The notes: generated from the letters alone by a model not told the origin. Numbered from the stretch's first letter, positions 51,800 to 61,012 are shown. The stretch is DNA of 64,000 nucleotides from Aequorivita aquimaris (GCF_001573155.1 NZ_JRWG01000003.1:124001-188000), one strand, 5' to 3'. Numbers and translations: made by a program.

Positions 51800-53263
51800 A
51801 TGGAAACAGAAAAAATAAAAACCTTCGGACAGCTTAAAAAAGCAGGTTACGAACCAAAATCAATCAAAGAAGAATTGCGAAGGAATTTGCTTCAAAAAAT
51901 AATGAAGAAGGAAACTCCATTTGTTGGCATTCACGGGTATGAACTAACCGTAATCCCAGAACTGGAACGCGCCATTCTTTCCAAACACAACATAAACCTG
52001 CTGGGGCTTCGCGGGCAGGCAAAAACCCGATTGGCACGGCAAATGGTCGGACTTTTGGATGAATACATTCCCATTGTGGAAGGCAGCGAAATAAATGACG
52101 ACCCTTACAACCCAATTTCGCGTTACGCGAAGAACCTGATGCACAAAAATGGTGATGACACGCCAATCGGTTGGTTGCACCGGAACGACCGCTTTTCAGA
52201 AAAACTTGCAACGCCCGATGTTACCGTGGCAGATATCATAGGCGATGTAGATCCTATAAAAGCTGCAAACCTAAAGTTGACCTATGCTGACGACCGCGTG
52301 ATTCATTTTGGAATGATTCCGCGAAGCAACCGTTGTATTTTTGTAATCAACGAATTGCCCGACTTGCAGCCGCGAATTCAGGTGGCACTTTTTAATATTT
52401 TGCAGGAAGGCGATGTTCAGATTCGTGGCTTTGCTGTGCGATTGCCGTTGGATATTCAGTTTGTTTTCACAGCAAACCCCGAGGATTATACAAACCGTGG
52501 GAGCATTGTTACTCCATTGAAGGATAGAATTGGCTCCCAAATTTTGACCCACTATCCCGAGGATATCGGAACGGCCCGAACCATAACGGAACAGGAAACG
52601 GCAGAGACCATCAAGGCAAAGGAAAGTATTTATGTGCCCGATTTGGCAAAGGACATTTTGGAACAGATAAGTTTTGAGGCGCGAGAGAATCATTTTATCG
52701 ATGCCAAAAGTGGGGTGAGCGCCCGTTTGAGTATTACTGCTTTTGAAAATCTGTTGAGCACGGCGGAAAGAAGGGCCTTGCGAAATGGCGAGGAAAAAAC
52801 AAGTGTGCGCTTGGGCGATTTTGTCGGCATCATTCCTTCCATAACCGGCAAGATTGAACTGGTGTACGAAGGGGAACAGGAAGGCGTTTCGCAGGTCGCA
52901 CAACAATTGATTGCCGATGCCGTAAACACTATTTTCAAAGAGAAATTTCCGAAAATAGAAAAGCTAACGAAAGAAAGTGACCCAGATCCGTACGCCGAAA
53001 TAGTTGCCTGGTTTTTTGAGGAGAATGATTTTGAATTGCTCGATTCCTATTCCGATGAGGAATATAAGAATGAACTGGACCGAATCATTCCGTTGCAACA
53101 ATTGATAGAAAAATACCAGCCCGAAACCCCAAAACAGGCCAGCTACTTTTTAAAGGAAGTAATTCTGTGGGCGTTGGCCGAAAATAAAAAACTGAGCAGA
53201 TTCAGTTTAGGCAATGGTTTGCACTTCAAGGATTTGTACGGAAGTTATATCAGCGGACTTTAA
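51800..53263 (+). CDS. AAA+ ATPase related to magnesium chelatase subunit I / MoxR
   Basis: 487 residues. Walker A variant LLGLRGQAKTRLARQM, the Walker B-like region RCIFVINELPDL (with NE in place of the usual DE), sensor region FVFTANPEDYTNRGSIVTPLKDRIGSQI, and the helical lid with KSGVSARLSITAFENLLSTAERRALRNGE. These match the ChlI/BchI class of AAA+ proteins. Together with the preceding VWA gene it should form an ATPase-VWA machine that remodels another protein or inserts a metal. No cobalamin- or chlorophyll-type chelatase subunit H is present in the window. Ended by a terminator at 53284. Confidence 0.9.
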   Translation: METEKIKTFGQLKKAGYEPKSIKEELRRNLLQKIMKKETPFVGIHGYELTVIPELERAILSKHNINLLGLRGQAKTRLARQMVGLLDEYIPIVEGSEINDDPYNPISRYAKNLMHKNGDDTPIGWLHRNDRFSEKLATPDVTVADIIGDVDPIKAANLKLTYADDRVIHFGMIPRSNRCIFVINELPDLQPRIQVALFNILQEGDVQIRGFAVRLPLDIQFVFTANPEDYTNRGSIVTPLKDRIGSQILTHYPEDIGTARTITEQETAETIKAKESIYVPDLAKDILEQISFEARENHFIDAKSGVSARLSITAFENLLSTAERRALRNGEEKTSVRLGDFVGIIPSITGKIELVYEGEQEGVSQVAQQLIADAVNTIFKEKFPKIEKLTKESDPDPYAEIVAWFFEENDFELLDSYSDEEYKNELDRIIPLQQLIEKYQPETPKQASYFLKEVILWALAENKKLSRFSLGNGLHFKDLYGSYISGL

Positions 53264-53283
53264 AACGGGAAAGTTTCATCATA

Positions 53284-53319
53284 AAAAAACCGCCATTCTT
53301 TAAAGGAGTGGCGGTTTTT
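53284..53319. terminator. Bidirectional terminator
   Basis: Stem AAAACCGCCA / TGGCGGTTTT with A- and T-rich flanks, between the convergent ATPase and BON-LysM genes. Confidence 0.88.
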
Positions 53320-53336
53320 ATGTTTTTCAGCGAGTA

Positions 53337-53714
53337 TTAAATATTTGGAATCACCAATTCATCGCCCGGATGGATCAGGTCTGCAGATTTCAACTTGCCT
53401 TTGTTTGCTTCGTAAATAGCGTTGTACTTATTGGCATCGCCATAGTAGTGTTTTGCAATTTTGCTTAATGATTCTCCACTCTTTACAGTGTGGTGCGCAA
53501 AGGCCGAAGTGTCGGCAACTTTTATATCCGCCATAATATCGGTTGGGTTTTCACCGCCAACGCGTTTAATTTCGTCCCAAAGAAGATTTTTTTCATATTG
53601 GTTTTTAGCCGTACCCCATACTTTGAGTTGGCCATTTTCCTCTTTTACATCTCCGTTTTGGATGTTTAGTTTTTCACCTAAATCCAAAACGCTTTGATAC
53701 TTCGATTTAATCAT
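53337..53714 (-). CDS. BON-LysM domain protein (Kbp/YgaU-like)
   Basis: 125 residues without a signal peptide. The N-terminal about 65 form a BON-like domain (VLDLGEKLNIQNGDVKEENGQLKVWGTAKNQYEKNLLWDEI), and residues about 75-125 form a LysM domain (HTVKSGESLSKIAKHYYGDANKYNAIYEANK, ending LIHPGDELVIP). This order matches the E. coli cytoplasmic potassium-binding protein Kbp (YgaU). It may bind K+ or associate with the envelope. A TATCTTTA sequence just upstream of its start may be a -7 box. Confidence 0.9.
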   Translation of the reverse strand: MIKSKYQSVLDLGEKLNIQNGDVKEENGQLKVWGTAKNQYEKNLLWDEIKRVGGENPTDIMADIKVADTSAFAHHTVKSGESLSKIAKHYYGDANKYNAIYEANKGKLKSADLIHPGDELVIPNI

Positions 53715-53885
53715 TACTAAGAATTTTAAAGTTAATTTCCCTAAAGATACTATTTTATGGCTTTAAATTTCCTTATTAGCAAAACTTTAGTAATAAGGAC
53801 GGTCTGTTGAGATTATTTTAAAAAAATCACAAAAAATTTAACTAAAGATTAATGTGAATGGTGAAATAATTCCCTGCGCTTGAAA

Positions 53886-53893
53886 TAACTTTG
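53886..53893 (+). promoter_or_regulatory. Putative -7 box for the fasciclin gene
   Basis: TAACTTTG matches TAnnTTTG exactly, 29 bases before the ATG. Confidence 0.45.
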
Positions 53894-53922
53894 GTGCAAA
53901 CTTTAAATCAACAAAAACTATT

Positions 53923-54555
53923 ATGAAACTAAGAACAATCGTTATGTCTCTTGCAGTGGTTACAATGCTTTTTGCAAGCTGTGAAGACTCTAAAAAGAAA
54001 GAAGCTGAGGCTCAAGCCCAAGCAGAACAAATGCACATGGAGCGTGAAAAAGATTCCTTGATGAAAGTTGAGGCAGATAACCAAGCGAGAATGGCCGAGA
54101 TGGAAGCTAATTCAATTGCTGCAAAAGCAATGGGCAATTCAGATTTGTCAACTTTGGTTAGCGCACTTCAAGCAGCAGATTTGGCACAGACTTTAAAATC
54201 TGAAGGTGAATATACTGTATTTGCTCCTACCAATGAAGCTTTTAACAAAGTTCCAAAAGCAACTTTGGATAACCTAATGAAGCCTGAAAATAAGGAGCAA
54301 CTTCAAGGTTTATTGAAGTATCACGTATTACAAGGAAAAATGAATGCCGCTGACGTTTTGGCTAAAATTAAGGAGGCCAATAACAAACTTGATGTTACTA
54401 CACTTAACGGTGAAGTTTTGACTTTGTCTGAAAAAGGTGGAAAAGTAATAATTAAGGATGCAAAAGGAAATATGGCCACTGTAACAAGTGCTGATATGGA
54501 TGCATCAAACGGTGTTGTTCACGTTGTGGATAAAGTATTGATGCCAAAAATGTAA
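53923..54555 (+). CDS. Fasciclin (FAS1) domain lipoprotein
   Basis: 210 residues. Lipobox FASC, then EDSKKKEAEAQAQAEQMHME, a charged alpha-helical linker to about residue 65. The single FAS1 domain occupies about 75-210: NSDLSTLVSALQAADLAQTLKSEGEYTVFAPTNEAFNKVP (H1 box), LLKYHVLQGKMNAADVL, and the end motif DASNGVVHVVDKVLMP (H2-like box). FAS1 proteins act in adhesion. The linker should hold the domain away from the membrane. Monocistronic with a terminator. Confidence 0.95.
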   Translation: MKLRTIVMSLAVVTMLFASCEDSKKKEAEAQAQAEQMHMEREKDSLMKVEADNQARMAEMEANSIAAKAMGNSDLSTLVSALQAADLAQTLKSEGEYTVFAPTNEAFNKVPKATLDNLMKPENKEQLQGLLKYHVLQGKMNAADVLAKIKEANNKLDVTTLNGEVLTLSEKGGKVIIKDAKGNMATVTSADMDASNGVVHVVDKVLMPKM

Positions 54556-54576
54556 TTCAGTATTTTGAATAATTTT

Positions 54577-54606
54577 GAAAAGCCCCAGTTTTGGGGCTTT
54601 TTTATT
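54577..54606. terminator. Bidirectional terminator
   Basis: Stem AAAAGCCCC / GGGGCTTTT with a loop of six bases and a run of T on each side. It serves the fasciclin gene and the convergent amidohydrolase gene. Confidence 0.92.
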
Positions 54607-57600
54607 AATGACAACTGCATCCACCATCCATAAACCCGTGGGTTTCCTGATGCCAAGGGAAAGCTTGGTTGTATTTGTCCATCTCCCAGAAAAAGGGAAG
54701 GCGTTTTTTAGGATTGTTACCAATTTCGTTCATGGTTTCCGCATCGTATAATCTACCGTTAATCATCACCATTTTTATGGATTCGGTGTTTTCAATATCT
54801 TCCAATGGGTTTTTATCCAGCACGATTAAATCGGCAAGCTTTCCTACTTTGAGCGAACCAATATCTTCCCCAGCCCCTATATATTCAGCAGAGTTTATCG
54901 TAGCCGCTTTCAAGGCTTCCAAATTACTCATACCGCCCTGTTGCAGCATCCAGGTTTCCCAATGTGCGCCGAGACCTTGCAATTGACCGTGCGCTCCCAT
55001 ATTCACTTTTACACCTGCATCACTCAAATTTTTTGCGGTTTCGGAAACCAAAATGTGTCCATTTTCATATTCGTCTTGGGGTGATTTAATTCTGTGGCGC
55101 GATCGGCTGTCCACTATGCTACGGGGCGTGAAGGTCAACAATTTTTTATTTTCCCAAACATTGTCGCGCTCGTAATAGTAGAACTCACCGTTCATTCCGC
55201 CGTAATTTACAATCAAGGTTGGCGTGTAGCCGGAACCGCTCTTGCCCCAAATTTCGAGAATATCCTTATAAACGGGCGCCACCGGAATGTTATGCTCAAT
55301 CCCTGTGTGGCCATCAATAACCTGAGTTATATTGTGATAAAAAGTAGAACCACCTTCTGGAACCACATTAATGCCCAGCTCGCGAGCTGCCTGCAATACT
55401 TGCTGTCGTTGGTCTCGGCGTGGCTGGTTATAGCTTTTTACGCTTTTTGCCCCAAAGGCTTTGGTACGGCGAATGCTGCTACGCGCATCTTCCAAATTAT
55501 TGATAACTGCCTTAAAATCGCCATCGGCGCCATAGAGAATGAATCCTGTGGAAAACAACCGAGGCCCCACCAATTGTCCGCTTTTTTGAAGTTCAGAAAG
55601 GGTAAATACCGTTTCAGTATTTGCCGAAGGATCGTGCGAAGTGGTTACCCCGAAAGCCAAATTTGCCATAAAAGGCCAAAATTGCTGTGTGGGCAAGCCA
55701 TAGCGGAAAGCGCCCACGTGGGCATGCGCATCAACCATGCCGGGCATAATGGTTTTTCCTTCCGCGGAATAAACTTTTGTGCCAGAGGGAACAGAAACTT
55801 TATCGGCTGCGCCAATGGCCTCTATTTTATTTCCGTTGATTACGATGGTTCCATTTTCAATTACTTCATCGTTTTCCATGGTAATGATTCGGGCATTGGT
55901 GAAGGCAATCCTTCCGCTGGGTTTATCCACCGGGGCTTGCAGACCGATTTTTGTTCCTGTTAAAGTTATTTCCGGCACTTCTTCCGGAGAGTCTTTTAAA
56001 AACGTAAACCTGTTCTTCAATTCGTTATTGAAATATTCATCGCCCAAAGTCCACATCACTTTTTGGCTGTTCGGCGACCAATGAATGTTTATACCAGCAT
56101 CCTTCGCAAGTTGCGAAACGGGCAGGGCCTTGGTTTTGTCGTCCAAGTCAACAGTCTGGCCGTTCAGTACCAAGGGGGCCACAAACAATTTATGAAGATT
56201 TGTAAAAGCGATCCATTCGTTATCGGGACTGGGAATCAATCTGTTTGCATATTTTGAAGTAACATGTGTTTTCTCATCATTTCCCGAAAGGTTAACGCTG
56301 ATTAGTTTTTTCTCAATATCTCCAAAATAGGTTCCGCCGGTCTGCAGAAAAATCCGTTTTCCGTCTTTGCTGAACATAGGGTATTCGCCTTTATCGACTA
56401 CAAATTTTTCATTGCTTCCATCGGTGTTCATTATATAAATACCATCATTTTTCGTATAAGTAAAACCTTGATCGGTGTTTCCTTTTTCTTTTCTGAAGGT
56501 AATAAATGCTCCATTTTGCGAGTAGGAAGGGGTTCTGTAAATTCCTTTTTCTGAAGTAAGTTTTACCGGCGTTCCACCATTTGCTGCAATTTTATGGATA
56601 GCGCCTTTTTCCAGATCGTTCCAAGTAACATATACTATTTCGGAACCATTGGGGGAGAAGGCAGGCTCAAATTCAAAATCAGTACTGTTCGTTAATCGTT
56701 GCGGTTCGCCATTTGGCAAGGATTTTTTATATAAATGTCCCAAGGCACTGAAGACCATATATTCCCCATTTGGCGAGGTAACGGCGTGGCGAATCATTTT
56801 CGGCGTGAAAGTTTCGGTTTCAATTTTATTGTTGAAATGTACCGTTTCAGCCAAATCAATCTTTACGTTTGCCGTAAAGGGAATATTGTTCACTGCCAGG
56901 GAATTCACATCAATCCTGTTGATTTTTCCACCACTCCAAAAAACGATTTCGTTGTTGTTTGGCATCCAACTAAAATTTGGATAAACGCCAAAAAGCGCCC
57001 AAGCTTCCTGTTGGTCTTTGTTCAGTTTGTCGTAAATGGGCCATTCTTGGCCAGTTTCCAAATCGTGGATATAAAGCACGCTTTTGGTGCGCACCCTTTT
57101 AACGAATGCTAATTTCTTTCCATCGCGTGAAATTGTCGGTCTAGCGGCACCGCCCGGTCCGCCTGTTATTGTTTCGGTTTTTCCGGTTTCAAATTCATAA
57201 CGTTTTATCACATAAATTTGGTCGTTTGGGTCTTTGTTGTATTGAAAATAGCCGCCGGGATACATATCCTCACTGTAATAAAGATATTTTCCATCAGGGG
57301 AAACAAAGGGTTCGTTTACGTCCTGCTGGTCGTTTTTTCGTTTTGTGAGCTGTAAACCCGTCCCGCCCGATTTGTGGTATTGCCACATTTCGCCTGCGCC
57401 CAGACTTCTGCCCGAGGTGAAATGTTTGCGCGCAATTAAATAATTGCCGTCCGCACTCCACACGGCATTGTTCAACAAGCGAAAATCTTCCTTGGTAACT
57501 TGTTTTGCATCGCTTCCATCGGCATTCATGACCCAAATATTATCGCCGCCGCCAGCATCGCTGGTGAACGAAATTTTTGTGCCGTCGGGGCTGAATCTGG

Positions 57601-57895
57601 GTTGGATTTCAAAAGGAATGCCCGTTCTGATTGCTTTGGCAGTCCCTCCCGAAATGGGCAGGGTATAAATATCGCCAAGCATATCAAAAACAATGGTTTT
57701 GCCATCGGGACTTACGTCAAGGTTCATCCAAGTGCCTTCATCTGTAGTAAAGGAATGGGTTTTATAATTGAAATCCTTTCCGGGATTGGCAACTTCCCAT
57801 TTTGGGTCTTCTTTTTCCTTTTCTTTTTTATTTTTCTTTTGTGCGGTAAGTGATAAGCTAAGAGCACATAACAGGAGCGTGGAGAATATTTTCAT
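54605..57895 (-). CDS. Secreted PD40 propeller-amidohydrolase fusion
   Basis: 1096 residues. Signal peptide MKIFSTLLLCALSLSLTAQ, then KKNKKEKEKEDP. Residues about 35-660 are tandem TolB/PD40 propeller repeats (KISFTSDAGGGDNIWVMNADGSD, YMVFSALGHLYKK). An amidohydrolase domain follows: PGMVDAHAHVGAF (first metal-binding HxH), TGIEHNIPV, NMGAHGQLQGLGAHWE, and the C-terminal KVGKLADLIVLDKNPLEDI. It ends in the Cys/His cluster GGCSCH. The propeller probably gates or binds a peptide-like substrate, as in prolidase-like amidohydrolases. It is first of a leftward run of secreted hydrolases only in the sense of closest to the terminator. Confidence 0.93.
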   Translation of the reverse strand: MKIFSTLLLCALSLSLTAQKKNKKEKEKEDPKWEVANPGKDFNYKTHSFTTDEGTWMNLDVSPDGKTIVFDMLGDIYTLPISGGTAKAIRTGIPFEIQPRFSPDGTKISFTSDAGGGDNIWVMNADGSDAKQVTKEDFRLLNNAVWSADGNYLIARKHFTSGRSLGAGEMWQYHKSGGTGLQLTKRKNDQQDVNEPFVSPDGKYLYYSEDMYPGGYFQYNKDPNDQIYVIKRYEFETGKTETITGGPGGAARPTISRDGKKLAFVKRVRTKSVLYIHDLETGQEWPIYDKLNKDQQEAWALFGVYPNFSWMPNNNEIVFWSGGKINRIDVNSLAVNNIPFTANVKIDLAETVHFNNKIETETFTPKMIRHAVTSPNGEYMVFSALGHLYKKSLPNGEPQRLTNSTDFEFEPAFSPNGSEIVYVTWNDLEKGAIHKIAANGGTPVKLTSEKGIYRTPSYSQNGAFITFRKEKGNTDQGFTYTKNDGIYIMNTDGSNEKFVVDKGEYPMFSKDGKRIFLQTGGTYFGDIEKKLISVNLSGNDEKTHVTSKYANRLIPSPDNEWIAFTNLHKLFVAPLVLNGQTVDLDDKTKALPVSQLAKDAGINIHWSPNSQKVMWTLGDEYFNNELKNRFTFLKDSPEEVPEITLTGTKIGLQAPVDKPSGRIAFTNARIITMENDEVIENGTIVINGNKIEAIGAADKVSVPSGTKVYSAEGKTIMPGMVDAHAHVGAFRYGLPTQQFWPFMANLAFGVTTSHDPSANTETVFTLSELQKSGQLVGPRLFSTGFILYGADGDFKAVINNLEDARSSIRRTKAFGAKSVKSYNQPRRDQRQQVLQAARELGINVVPEGGSTFYHNITQVIDGHTGIEHNIPVAPVYKDILEIWGKSGSGYTPTLIVNYGGMNGEFYYYERDNVWENKKLLTFTPRSIVDSRSRHRIKSPQDEYENGHILVSETAKNLSDAGVKVNMGAHGQLQGLGAHWETWMLQQGGMSNLEALKAATINSAEYIGAGEDIGSLKVGKLADLIVLDKNPLEDIENTESIKMVMINGRLYDAETMNEIGNNPKKRLPFFWEMDKYNQAFPWHQETHGFMDGGCSCH

Positions 57896-57923
57896 TTTTT
57901 TGAATTAAAGGGTGTAAAAATTG

Positions 57924-59591
57924 TTATTCAAGATTTTCAGAATTTACATAAAAATCTTTTTTGATTTGAAAGGTTTCAATGGGTTGCGCAAATGTTTTCG
58001 TTTTCCATTCCGAAGTTGGAAAAATCCATTCCTCTTTGCCGTTGACTATCGCTATTACGGGCATGTCGAAATTTTCAACTGTGTTGACGTACCGAAATTT
58101 TAAATCGTTTCTTTCAATACTGTATTCCACTTTTGGAATTTTGGTTGTCCGTAAATATTGGTTCCAAAATGCCGTGAGATCAATACCGCTTTCTTTTGAA
58201 ATATATTCCTCGATTTGCCTGGTAGTAACGGTTTGGTGGTAGAACTGTTTATTCAAACCACGTAAGATACTTCGCCATTTTTCGTCATTTTCAATAAGTT
58301 GCCTTACGGTATGCAGAATGTTTGCGCCTTTGTAGTACATATCGCCGCTGCCGGAATTGTCAACATAGTAAACCCCGATGATTGGGCGATCGTTTGAAAT
58401 ATTATTTCGGGTACCAAGTACATACTCCGAGGAAGCTTTTTTTCCGAAGAAATAATCCAGGTACAAATTTTCTGAATAGGCCGTAAATCCTTCGTGGATC
58501 CACATATCGGCCACATCTTTATTGGTGATGTTGTTCGCAAACCATTCGTGCCCGCTTTCGTGGATGATTATAAAATCGAACTTCAATCCCCAACCCGTGC
58601 CGGAGAGGTCGCGGCCCAGATAGCCATTTTCATATTTGTTGCCGTATGTTACGCTGCTTTGGTGCTCCATTCCCAAATATGGGGCTTCCACCAGCTTGTA
58701 GCCGTCTTCGTAAAAAGGATAGGGGCCAAACCAGTGCTCAAAAGCTTCCATCATCATCGGCGCCTGTTTAAATTGCTCTTTCGCCTTCGCTTCATTTTCG
58801 CGAAGCACATAATAATCCATATCGAGCATTCCTTTTTCGCCTTTGTAATTTTCGCCCCAATGTACATAATCGCCAATGTTTATGTCCACGCCATAAGCGT
58901 TTATGGGGTTTACCACTTGCCATACCCAGGTTTTTGTGGTATCGGTTTCAATTACCTTAATCAATCTTCCGTTGCTAACGTCCATCAAATCCTTTGGAGT
59001 TGTTACCGAAATGGTAACCCCATTATCGGGCTCTTCGGAAGGATGGTCCTTCAAGGGCCACCAAACGCTGGAGCCGATTCCTTGGTTGCTCGTTGCAATA
59101 AAATGCTTGCCATTGCTGTCCTTGCCCCAAGTAAAACCGCCGTCCCAAGGCGGGCGGATTGCCTCTCTAGGTTGGCCGGAAAAAAAGATTGTAATCTTGT
59201 TTTTGTCTCCCTGTTTTTGTTTTTTCTGAAGTTTTAGAAAATGTGCATTTCCTTCAGAAGAATAAAGAATCTCTTTTCCGTCTTGGAGTATTTTATCAAT
59301 CTTCATCGGCGCTTGCAGGTCTATTTGCATAATATTGTTAGGCTCCAAGACTTTATAGGAAATGGTGTTGCTTCCTTTGATGGTTTTTTGCGAAGGATTC
59401 ACTGTTACTTTTAAATCATAGTGCGTTACATCCCACCACGCTCGTTCCGGCGTTATGCTTCCTATAAGCGTATCTGCGCGTGTAAATTTTTGCGCCAAGG
59501 CGGATTGAAATAAAAATAAAATTGCGACGAAAAACATCCCCCTAACTCCCTTCAAAGGGGAAATAATGTTTTGATTTTTTAGTGAAGTCAT
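57924..59591 (-). CDS. M1 family metallopeptidase
   Basis: 555 residues as drawn. The zinc site is complete: HESGHEWFANN (HExxH) and, 18 residues on, the third ligand in WIHEGFTAYSENLYL. The substrate loop is GMEHQSSVTYGN, a variant of the usual GAMEN. The protein is an aminopeptidase-like enzyme with a signal peptide (MFFVAILFLFQSALAQ). The frame starts at 59591, but residues 1-18 (MTSLKNQNIISPLKGVRG) are encoded by a repeated DNA element; the ATG at 59537 may be the original start. It follows the M28 gene by 12 bp and precedes the amidohydrolase by 28 bp, so all three may be co-transcribed. Confidence 0.93.
   Translation of the reverse strand: MTSLKNQNIISPLKGVRGMFFVAILFLFQSALAQKFTRADTLIGSITPERAWWDVTHYDLKVTVNPSQKTIKGSNTISYKVLEPNNIMQIDLQAPMKIDKILQDGKEILYSSEGNAHFLKLQKKQKQGDKNKITIFFSGQPREAIRPPWDGGFTWGKDSNGKHFIATSNQGIGSSVWWPLKDHPSEEPDNGVTISVTTPKDLMDVSNGRLIKVIETDTTKTWVWQVVNPINAYGVDINIGDYVHWGENYKGEKGMLDMDYYVLRENEAKAKEQFKQAPMMMEAFEHWFGPYPFYEDGYKLVEAPYLGMEHQSSVTYGNKYENGYLGRDLSGTGWGLKFDFIIIHESGHEWFANNITNKDVADMWIHEGFTAYSENLYLDYFFGKKASSEYVLGTRNNISNDRPIIGVYYVDNSGSGDMYYKGANILHTVRQLIENDEKWRSILRGLNKQFYHQTVTTRQIEEYISKESGIDLTAFWNQYLRTTKIPKVEYSIERNDLKFRYVNTVENFDMPVIAIVNGKEEWIFPTSEWKTKTFAQPIETFQIKKDFYVNSENLE
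59537..59562. repeat. Bacteroidota-type CCCCTTTGAAGGGAGTTAGGGGGAT repeat unit (part)
   Basis: On the minus strand the start of the M1 gene reads CCCCTTTGAAGGGAGTTAGG followed by GGGAT. This is the well-known kind of intergenic repeat in Bacteroidota genomes that appears in translated form as SPLKG(G)VRGM. Here it lies between ATG 59591 and ATG 59537 and adds 18 codons in frame. I see no second copy in this window. Confidence 0.7.
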
Positions 59592-59603
59592 TTTATTAAT
59601 TTA

Positions 59604-60935
59604 TTATCTAAATACCGAATTTGGAAACATAACAATACTTTCAAACCCATCCTTTCCTACGGAAGCTACACCGAAAAAGTAATTGTCAATCACAATACCT
59701 TCCAAGGTAAATTCTGAAACATCGCCTACGTATCGGCTGTGGTCCCAAGTTGGACTTGTGGTATCGCGCCAATAAATTTTATAGCCAGCTGCGCCATCAA
59801 CTTTTTCCCATTTCAGCTTAGCGGAAGGCTCTACAATGCCGCCAATGGCAACGTTTGTTGGCGCAGGCGGCGCCCACGCAAGACTGGCCAGATTTATGGC
59901 GTTCACGGCTGTGAGCTTGGCGGCGTAATCGAAGTTTACAAATTTCAGTTTATCGCCGTATTCTATTCCGTTTTCAGTGCGGATGTCTTGGTGCTGCTGA
60001 TTGTAATTTTCGTGGGCTTCCATAATACGGATTCCGGCCCAGCCTAAATCGTTAAAGGGACGATGGTGGCCGCCGCGACCAAAACGGTCCAATCTATAAA
60101 TCATCATTGGGTTCATTTCTGGCATATATGTCTGCGTAGTCTTAAGAACGTAACGGGCAAGCTGGCGCGAAATGCCGTCAACCTCACCACCGTAAAAGCG
60201 CCGCATTTGTCGCTCGCGTTCTGTTTCGGTGGGAGGAACGGGCTCGCTGAAAATCCTAAAATCGCGATTGCTGATTACACCATTTACACCTTCAATATTG
60301 CCGATCATATCGTTATTTAAAACGCCGATTATTTCCCAACCTTGTGCTTTTGCATAGTCTGCAAAGCCTTTTCCGCCGAAAAGCCCCTGTTCTTCGCCGC
60401 TCAATCCTAAATAAACAATACTGCTTTCAAACTTGTGTTTTGAAAGAACACGGGCGGCTTCAATAGCCCCTGCCATACCGCTGGCGTTGTCGTTGGCGCC
60501 GGGCGCATCTTTTGTGAAATCGCTGCCGTCACTATTTCGGGAGTCAATATCGCCACTCATAATGATGTAGCGGTTGGGATATTTTGTGCCTTTTTGAACC
60601 GCGGCCACGTTTACAATCCAAGTATCCTTCGGAATGCGGTCATTGCCTTCAGCTTTTACGAAATCCTTTTGGTAGAAAACATTTAGGCAATTGTTGCAAT
60701 CTTTTGAAATAGCTTCAAATTCACCTTTAATCCATCGTCTTGCTGCACCAATTCCGCGAGTGTTGCTAATTGTATCACTAAAAGTATTTCGAGTGCCGAA
60801 ATTTGCAAGCGTGGTGATATCTGCCTTAATCCTTTCAGAAGAAACAGCGTTTATTATGTCGTAAATTCTTTGATCGGTCTGTGAAAAACAGGAAAAGGTA
60901 AAACAAACTATAATGAAGGAAACAACACTTTTCAT
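59604..60935 (-). CDS. M28 family metallopeptidase with C-terminal FN3-like domain
   Basis: 443 residues from MKSVVSFIIVCFTFSCFSQ (an upstream ATG adds ten residues before the signal). The peptidase domain shows the second metal site DAPGANDNASGMAGAIEAARVL, the glutamates in LGLSGEEQGLFG, NNDMIGNIEG, and a late histidine in MEAHENYNQQHQD. The first metal segment reads IIMSGDIDSRNSDG, where M28 enzymes usually have H-x-D, so one zinc ligand is replaced by Asp or provided elsewhere. After about residue 355 a fibronectin type III-like domain follows (PTNVAIGGIVEPSAKLKWEK, GYKIYWRDT). It likely releases amino acids outside the cytoplasm. Confidence 0.9.
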   Translation of the reverse strand: MKSVVSFIIVCFTFSCFSQTDQRIYDIINAVSSERIKADITTLANFGTRNTFSDTISNTRGIGAARRWIKGEFEAISKDCNNCLNVFYQKDFVKAEGNDRIPKDTWIVNVAAVQKGTKYPNRYIIMSGDIDSRNSDGSDFTKDAPGANDNASGMAGAIEAARVLSKHKFESSIVYLGLSGEEQGLFGGKGFADYAKAQGWEIIGVLNNDMIGNIEGVNGVISNRDFRIFSEPVPPTETERERQMRRFYGGEVDGISRQLARYVLKTTQTYMPEMNPMMIYRLDRFGRGGHHRPFNDLGWAGIRIMEAHENYNQQHQDIRTENGIEYGDKLKFVNFDYAAKLTAVNAINLASLAWAPPAPTNVAIGGIVEPSAKLKWEKVDGAAGYKIYWRDTTSPTWDHSRYVGDVSEFTLEGIVIDNYFFGVASVGKDGFESIVMFPNSVFR

Positions 60936-61012
60936 TGGGAAAGTAATTTTGTTTAAAAATACCAAAAAGAACGAAGAACCTACTAAAACTTTTTGAGAAT
61001 GTAAAAATGAAA

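Noticed and set aside
52271-52906. 211-codon minus-strand ORF inside the AAA ATPase gene
   Set aside because: Antisense shadow; the plus-strand frame has conserved ATPase motifs throughout.
55094-55963. 289-codon plus-strand ORF opposite the amidohydrolase gene
   Set aside because: It lies wholly antisense to a gene with clear domain motifs and has no recognisable protein features; a shadow of the real coding frame.
58494-59237. 247-codon plus-strand ORF opposite the M1 peptidase gene
   Set aside because: Antisense shadow of a gene with a complete zinc-binding motif.
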